A stretch of 5,690 nucleotides of DNA from Acidobacteriaceae bacterium (GTDB taxonomy: Bacteria; Acidobacteriota; Vicinamibacteria; Vicinamibacterales; CAVVIG01): assembly GCA_031274845.1 (NCBI GenBank), contig JAISPN010000239.1, positions 1 to 5,690 of the forward strand. The letters are read 5' to 3'. Made by a program: the position numbers and the translations under genes. This document shows, piece by piece, positions 1-3,764 of this stretch (within the stretch, counting starts at the first letter, position 1; the number at the start of each line of letters is the position of its first letter). The notes beneath the pieces are model-generated. The model searched no databases and was not told where the DNA came from. It was given only the letters and a program-made list of their open reading frames with translations.

Positions 1-185
1 GTGACGGTGGCCGCTGGATACGCGCGAAGGACAGCCTCGCGCGCGCTGTCGCGCGCGTCGGTGCTCCCGTAGTAGACGGTAACCGTGGGCGGCTCCTCGC
101 TGACCGCGGACGGGGAGAAGTCGTCCACCAGCGCCAGCAGCAGGTCGGTGTCGGCGCCGGTAATGTCGAGTGCGGGGTACTGCAT
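1..185 (-). CDS. prmA: Ribosomal protein L11 methyltransferase, N-terminal fragment (runs off the left edge)
   Basis: My translation from the ATG at 185-183 reads MQYPALDITGADTDLLLALV, then an acidic stretch ending VSEEPPTVTVYYGSTDARD and REAVLRAYPAATVT at the window edge, 61 codons with no stop. PrmA trimethylates ribosomal protein L11 using S-adenosylmethionine in the cytoplasm. The visible part corresponds to the small N-terminal substrate-recognition domain. The SAM-binding domain lies outside the window, so no catalytic motif can be checked. The identification rests on two things: the weak resemblance of the N-terminus (aromatic near the start, a 'V-S-E-E' segment, then a hydrophobic strand ending in YYG), and gene order, because prmA follows dnaJ in many bacteria. 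The start codon overlaps the dnaJ stop by one base (TAATG), so translation is probably coupled. A weak Shine-Dalgarno-like AAGGA lies at 198-202, 12 bases upstream. Another small protein is possible but less likely. Confidence 0.72.
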   Translation of the reverse strand, partial: MQYPALDITGADTDLLLALVDDFSPSAVSEEPPTVTVYYGSTDARDSAREAVLRAYPAATV

Positions 186-1321
186 TACCCGAACATGTCC
201 TTGACGCGATCGAACAGGTTGCGCTCGTCGTGCGCTTCGTCGTGCGCGCGCGGTTCAAATTTTTCCGTGGGCAACACCTTGGCGAGCTGCTCGATCAGGT
301 GCCGTTGTTCCTTCGTCAACTTCTTCGGCGTCTGTATCTGGACCGTCGCGAACAGATCGCCGCGTCCGCGTCCGTTGACGTCAGGCATCCCCTTGCCTCG
401 CACGCGCAGCGTCGTGCCGGTCTGCGTCCCTTCGGGCACCTTGACGTTCTCGTGTCCGTCGAGCGTCCGCACTTGAATCTCGCCGCCCAAGGCGAGCGTC
501 GTGAAGTTCACCGGGATTTCGCAGAAGAGATTCATGCCGTCGCGGCGGAAGAACTCATGTTCCTGCACGTGAACGACGACGTAGAGATGTCCCGTGGGGC
601 CACCGGCCACGCCCGCTTCGCCTTCGTTCTGCAAACGGAGCTGCTGTCCCGTGGCGATGCCCGCGGGGATTTTGACGGTCAGTTTTTTTTCTTTGGCCAG
701 ACGTCCAGCGCCGCGGCAACTCGTGCACGGCTTGCTGATGATCTTGCCGGTGCCCTGACACTGCGGGCAGGTCCGCGCGACGGTGAAGAATCCTTGCTGG
801 AAACGAACCTGTCCCTGTCCGCGGCACTGCGGGCAGGTGGTGGGTGTCGTTCCCGGCGCCGCGCCGGAGCCGGTACAGGCGTCACAGGTTTCCTGACGCG
901 GAATCTGAATCGTGGTTTCGGTTCCCTTGGCGGCTTCCTCGAACGAGATCTCAAGGTCGTACCGAAGGTCGGCGCCGCGTTGCGGGCCGCCACGCCGGCG
1001 TCCGCCGCCGAAGCCGAACATGCTGCCGAGGATGTCGGAGAAGTCGCCGAACTCGTTGAACACCGACGGATCGAAGCCGGCGCCGCCCGCCGCGCCGCGC
1101 ACGCCTTGATGCCCGAAGCGATCGTAGAGGCCGCGCTTTTCCGTATCGCACAAAACGGCGTAGGCTTCCGCCGCTTCCTTGAACGATTCTTCCGCTGCCT
1201 TGTCGCCGGGGTTGCGATCGGGATGAAATTTGAGCGCCAGCTTGCGATACGCGCTCTTGATCTCGATTTCGGTGGCCGTGCGGGAGACGCCGAGGACGTC
1301 GTAGTAATCGCGCGTGCTCAC
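185..1321 (-). CDS. dnaJ: Chaperone protein DnaJ (type I J-domain protein, Hsp40)
   Basis: This co-chaperone delivers unfolded clients to DnaK and stimulates DnaK ATP hydrolysis in the cytoplasm. At 378 residues it is full length for the family. The J domain spans about residues 4-70 and has the HPD motif at 33-35 (KFHPDRNPGD). A Gly/Phe-rich linker follows at about 70-116, containing FGFGGGRRRGG. The zinc-binding region has four complete CxxCxGxG repeats starting at Cys146, Cys163, Cys185 and Cys199. The C-terminal substrate-binding domains run from about 207 to 345, with the typical GHLYVVVHVQEH and KVPEGTQTGTTLRVRGKGMP segments. The start is GTG at 1321-1319. It gives the canonical MSTRDYYDVLGV N-terminus and overlaps the grpE stop (GTGA). 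A Shine-Dalgarno-like GAAGG lies 10 bases upstream. It forms an operon with hrcA, grpE and the prmA-like gene, although dnaK is not present. One oddity is an A8 run on the coding strand at 683-690 (residues 211-213). Identity is certain from the domain order. Confidence 0.98.
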   Translation of the reverse strand: MSTRDYYDVLGVSRTATEIEIKSAYRKLALKFHPDRNPGDKAAEESFKEAAEAYAVLCDTEKRGLYDRFGHQGVRGAAGGAGFDPSVFNEFGDFSDILGSMFGFGGGRRRGGPQRGADLRYDLEISFEEAAKGTETTIQIPRQETCDACTGSGAAPGTTPTTCPQCRGQGQVRFQQGFFTVARTCPQCQGTGKIISKPCTSCRGAGRLAKEKKLTVKIPAGIATGQQLRLQNEGEAGVAGGPTGHLYVVVHVQEHEFFRRDGMNLFCEIPVNFTTLALGGEIQVRTLDGHENVKVPEGTQTGTTLRVRGKGMPDVNGRGRGDLFATVQIQTPKKLTKEQRHLIEQLAKVLPTEKFEPRAHDEAHDERNLFDRVKDMFG

Positions 1322-1827
1322 GCCTTGGCTACCTTCACCATGGCGGGACGCAGCAGGCGGTCGTTCATCGTGTAGCCCTTTTGCATCTCGCTGATTACTT
1401 GCCCTTCGCGGTGGGTCGCGCTCTCTTCGTGCGCGACGGCCTGGTGCAAGTTGGGATCGAAGTCGACGCCAACGACATCGATCGGCTTGACGCCGTGCCG
1501 GCGCAGCGTGTCGTTGAACTTGGCGTGAATCATCGCGATGCCTTTGCGGTACGAGTCGCTGCCATCGTCAGCGGTGGCCAGCGCGCGATCGAAATCGTCG
1601 ACGATGGAGAGCACGTCGAGCATCAGCCGTTCCACCGCTTCGTCGCCGCGCGCCCGCCGCTCTCGCTCGACGCGTTTGCGGTAGTTGTCGAACTCCGCCG
1701 CCTGACGCACATAGCGGTCGTAGTAGTCGTCGCGCTCGTGCTTCAACGCGATCGGGTCGAGCGTGTCTTGCTTCTCTTCGGACGCTGGCGCGCGATCGGC
1801 TGGCGGTGTGGTGTCTTCTTCAGTCAT
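1318..1827 (-). CDS. grpE: Nucleotide exchange factor GrpE (Hsp70 cofactor)
   Basis: GrpE promotes ADP release from DnaK and resets the Hsp70 cycle in the cytoplasm. The 169-residue protein is slightly short but within the family range. An acidic, proline-rich disordered N-terminus (about 1-25) is followed by a long charged helix likely to form the coiled-coil dimer, containing AAEFDNYRKRVERER at about 43-57. Next comes the helical segment LMLDVLSIVDDFDRAL. The C-terminal beta domain carries the family signatures GVDFDPNLHQAVAHEE and QKGYTMNDRLLRPAMVKVAK, the latter ending one residue before the terminus. The ATG start at 1827-1825 overlaps the hrcA stop as ATGA, and no strong Shine-Dalgarno sequence precedes it, which suggests re-initiation from hrcA. 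Its stop overlaps the dnaJ GTG. In many bacteria dnaK lies directly after grpE, but here dnaJ does. Identity is secure. Confidence 0.97.
   Translation of the reverse strand: MTEEDTTPPADRAPASEEKQDTLDPIALKHERDDYYDRYVRQAAEFDNYRKRVERERRARGDEAVERLMLDVLSIVDDFDRALATADDGSDSYRKGIAMIHAKFNDTLRRHGVKPIDVVGVDFDPNLHQAVAHEESATHREGQVISEMQKGYTMNDRLLRPAMVKVAKA
1331..1336 (-). promoter_or_regulatory. Probable ribosome binding site of dnaJ
   Basis: The coding strand reads GAAGGT here, 10 bases upstream of the GTG start at 1321. It lies inside the last codons of grpE. It supports GTG 1321 as the dnaJ start together with the GTGA overlap. Spacing is slightly long and the match to the anti-Shine-Dalgarno sequence is partial, so re-initiation after grpE termination may matter as much as this site. 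Confidence 0.45.
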
Positions 1828-2879
1828 GACAGTTCACGTGGGTTGGGTGAAATGGGATCGCACAAGACTCGCGTCACCGCGGTGGCGGCGCCGTGGACGA
1901 CGGCAATCGCACGCGAGTAGTGCATACGTGTGGGACCAATGACGCCAATCGTCCCTGTCCCCATGCCATCGTCATATGTCGAGGCGACGAGACTAAACGG
2001 ACGAAGGCTGGGGTCGAGATGTTCGGCGCCGATGACGACGGTGAGTCCGACGCCGTCGATGTATTCGTTGAGGAGACGGACCAGCCGCTGCTTTTCTTCG
2101 ATCATCAAGATGAGCGTGTGCATCGCGCTCATCGCCAACCCATGATCGCCGCCAAAGAGCGCCGAGGTGCCGTCCACGTGCAGGACGTGGCGCCGCGGCA
2201 GATCGGTAAAGGACGACGCCGCCAGTTCCATGGCGCGCATCGCGAGCGCGTCGTACAGCATGCGCTCCTCGTTGATGCGTTCAATGACGGCGGCTCGCGC
2301 GTGCTGGATGGGAATGCCGGACAGTTCCGCGTTCAGATAGTTTGCGGCGCCACGGAGTTCGTCGGCGCTGAGCGGTTCGCCGGTGTCGATGACTTTCTGC
2401 AACACATGGCCGCCGCTCGCCACGATGACGACGAGCACGCGCGAACCGCCGAGCAGGACGAACTCGATCCGATCGAATACCGCGCTATCGTGCGCTGGTT
2501 GCAGCACGAACCCGACGTTTCTCGACGCCTGCGAGACGACGTGTGACGCGCGGGAGAGCACCGCGTCGGCGAGCGCATTGCCGTCACGCCGGAGCCGCGC
2601 TTCCACGGCATCGGCGGTGCGTCCGGATGGTGTTGATTCGAGCAGCAGGTTGACGTAGAACCGGTAGCCGCGATCGGTCGGGATGCGTCCCGCGGACGTA
2701 TGCGGTTGCTGGACGTAGCCCTCTTCTTCAAGGCGCGACAGGATGTTGCGCACCGTCGCCGAAGAGACACCAAGGCCGGCCGCGCTGACGAGCAGCGACG
2801 AAGGGACCGGTTCGCCCGAAGAGATGTATTCGCGGACCAGTGCGGCGAGGACGCGGCGGGATCGTTCCGAAGGTTCCAT
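1824..2879 (-). CDS. hrcA: Heat-inducible transcriptional repressor HrcA
   Basis: HrcA is a dimeric repressor that binds CIRCE operators and holds heat-shock chaperone operons off until stress. Counting from ATG 2879, the protein has 351 residues, normal for the family. The N-terminal winged helix-turn-helix domain covers about 5-76 and includes REYISSGEPV, then VSSATVRNILSRLEEEGYV and TSAGRIPTDRGYRFYV, which are strongly diagnostic. The central GAF-like and dimerisation part contains VLQKVIDTGEPLSADELRGA. The C-terminal part has the typical VVIGAEH and GTIGVIGPTRMHYSRAI segments. I choose ATG 2879 (MEPSERSRRVLAAL) over the in-frame GTG at 2885 (which adds Met-Leu), because the ATG gives the usual short HrcA N-terminus. 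The GTG lies within the CIRCE arm, and neither start has a strong ribosome binding site. The gene is first in the heat-shock operon, overlaps grpE by four bases, and should be autoregulated through the adjoining CIRCE. Confidence 0.97.
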   Translation of the reverse strand: MEPSERSRRVLAALVREYISSGEPVPSSLLVSAAGLGVSSATVRNILSRLEEEGYVQQPHTSAGRIPTDRGYRFYVNLLLESTPSGRTADAVEARLRRDGNALADAVLSRASHVVSQASRNVGFVLQPAHDSAVFDRIEFVLLGGSRVLVVIVASGGHVLQKVIDTGEPLSADELRGAANYLNAELSGIPIQHARAAVIERINEERMLYDALAMRAMELAASSFTDLPRRHVLHVDGTSALFGGDHGLAMSAMHTLILMIEEKQRLVRLLNEYIDGVGLTVVIGAEHLDPSLRPFSLVASTYDDGMGTGTIGVIGPTRMHYSRAIAVVHGAATAVTRVLCDPISPNPRELS

Positions 2880-2905
2880 TAGCACTCAGGGCTAGCGACT
2901 GCTAA
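2879..2905. promoter_or_regulatory. CIRCE operator (HrcA binding site)
   Basis: The plus strand has a left arm TTAGCACTC (2879-2887), a 9-base spacer (2888-2896) and a right arm GACTGCTAA (2897-2905). The known CIRCE consensus is TTAGCACTC-N9-GAGTGCTAA. The left arm is perfect, the right arm differs at one base (C at 2899), and the spacer is exactly nine bases. The site abuts hrcA, whose product binds such sites, and its left edge shares one base with the hrcA ATG. It also covers the expected transcription start of the promoter at 2909-2914, the position expected for repression. Confidence 0.95.
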
Positions 2906-2908
2906 TGC

Positions 2909-2914
2909 AGTATA
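2909..2914 (-). promoter_or_regulatory. Candidate -10 element of the hrcA operon promoter
   Basis: The minus strand reads TATACT, five of six bases matching the sigma-70 -10 consensus. It sits just upstream of CIRCE in an AT-rich spot of an otherwise GC-rich region. The expected start of transcription, about 7 bases downstream (near 2902), lies inside CIRCE and gives a leader of about 23 bases before ATG 2879. No good -35 hexamer is visible: the 17-base-spaced position at 2932-2937 reads TCTAAG and overlaps the stop codon of the XdhC-like gene. The placement, more than the sequence score, supports the call. Confidence 0.6.
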
Positions 2915-2932
2915 CATCGAAGCGCGATCGCC

Positions 2933-3763
2933 TTAGAGCTTGGCGGGCGCCCACTTCATCGACAGTTCGGCCGCGTCTCTGCCCGCGATCTTGCCGTGTT
3001 TGACGGCGATGAGCTCGGCGAGGATGCTGACGGCGATTTCCTGCGGCGTCACCGCGCCGATGTCGAGACCGATCGGCGCGTGGATCTGTTTCAACTGCGC
3101 GACGTCGATGCCGTCGGACTTGAGCGCGTCGTAGATGCGCGCGACTTTGGCGCGGCTGCCGATGAGACCGAGGTAGCGCAGATCGCGACCAGCGAGCGCG
3201 CGCATCGCATCGAGATCGTTGGTGTGCCCGCGCGTGACGACGACCACGTAGCCGTGCGCGGGGAGCGCCGTCCGGTGCAGCCAGACGGGGATGTCTTCCG
3301 TGACGACTTCGGCGGCGTGCGGAAACCGGTCCGCGTTGGCGAACTTTTCTCGGTCGTCGACGACGTGGACGCGGAATCCGGCTTCGTGCGCGAAGTGCGC
3401 GAGGTGGAAGCCGACGTGGCCCGCGCCAATCACGTAGAGCTCGGGGGACGGTTCAATCGGTTCGATGTACACGCTCATCTGTCCGCCGCAAATGAGTCCC
3501 GTCTCCTGCGCGAAGTCGTCGTCGAGTTCGTAGTGCAGTAGCTGGGGACGCCGGTTCGTGATGGCTTCGCGCGCTTTCCAGAACGCGTCGTTTTCGTAGC
3601 AGCCGCCGCCGATGGTGCCGACCATGCGGCCGTCCGCGAAGACGAGCATCTTGGCGCCGACGCGCTGCGGCGTCGATCCGGTCGTCGACACGATCGTGAC
3701 GAGCGCGGCCGGTTCACCGCGCTCCAGCGCGTGGGTGACGGCGGCGAACACTTCCTGATTCAC
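2933..3763 (-). CDS. xdhC: XdhC/CoxI-family molybdenum hydroxylase maturation protein
   Basis: Family members bind and help sulfurate the molybdenum cofactor and deliver it to xanthine dehydrogenase or CO dehydrogenase-type enzymes in the cytoplasm. The 276-residue protein shows both family domains. The N-terminal XdhC/CoxI domain (about 5-100) has TTGSTPQRVGAKM at 27-39, GTIGGGCYEN at 49-58 and GLICGG at 89-94. The C-terminal Rossmann-like domain (about 108-250) has VIGAGHVG at 111-118, VVDDREKFANADRFP at 134-148, VTRGHTNDLDAM at 176-187, LGLIGSRAK at 198-206 and HAPIGLDIGAVTPQEIAVSI at 228-247. The start is GTG 3763-3761, which gives the usual family N-terminus; it lies one base after the stop of the upstream penicillin-binding protein gene and lacks a clear ribosome binding site, so coupled translation is likely. 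No molybdo-enzyme subunit or cofactor gene is in the window, so the partner enzyme is unknown. XdhC and CoxI subtypes cannot be separated here. Confidence 0.9.
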   Translation of the reverse strand: MNQEVFAAVTHALERGEPAALVTIVSTTGSTPQRVGAKMLVFADGRMVGTIGGGCYENDAFWKAREAITNRRPQLLHYELDDDFAQETGLICGGQMSVYIEPIEPSPELYVIGAGHVGFHLAHFAHEAGFRVHVVDDREKFANADRFPHAAEVVTEDIPVWLHRTALPAHGYVVVVTRGHTNDLDAMRALAGRDLRYLGLIGSRAKVARIYDALKSDGIDVAQLKQIHAPIGLDIGAVTPQEIAVSILAELIAVKHGKIAGRDAAELSMKWAPAKL

Positions 3764-3764
3764 G

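Noticed and set aside
1..60. Alternating GCGCGC blocks near the left edge as a repeat or structural element
   Set aside because: They fall in frame within the prmA-like gene and encode an Ala/Arg/Asp-rich helix (TDARDSARE). They are explained by GC-rich codon use.
170..1375. A 401-codon open frame on the plus strand opposite dnaJ
   Set aside because: It mirrors dnaJ and part of grpE, whose identities are certain. Long antisense frames arise from strong third-position GC bias. Its translation is Arg/Ala/Phe-rich with no recognisable motif.
1893..2546. A 217-codon plus-strand frame opposite hrcA, and a similar 179-codon frame opposite grpE (1381-1920)
   Set aside because: Both lie fully within well-identified minus-strand genes, show shadow-type composition and have no family resemblance.
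2883..2885. GTG at 2885 as the hrcA start
   Set aside because: It adds only Met-Leu, lies within the CIRCE arm and has no ribosome binding site. ATG two codons later gives the typical N-terminus, though the GTG cannot be fully excluded.
2920..2934. Imperfect hairpin around GCGATCGC as a terminator of the XdhC-like gene
   Set aside because: The stem needs a bulged base, the loop would be only GATC, and no U-run follows on the minus strand. It is better seen as one of the many CGATCG copies.
2996..3541. A 181-codon plus-strand frame opposite the XdhC-like gene
   Set aside because: Its composition (runs of Asp, Val, Arg) is the complement of the Ala/Val/Asp-rich real gene. No motif or plausible ribosome binding site was noted.
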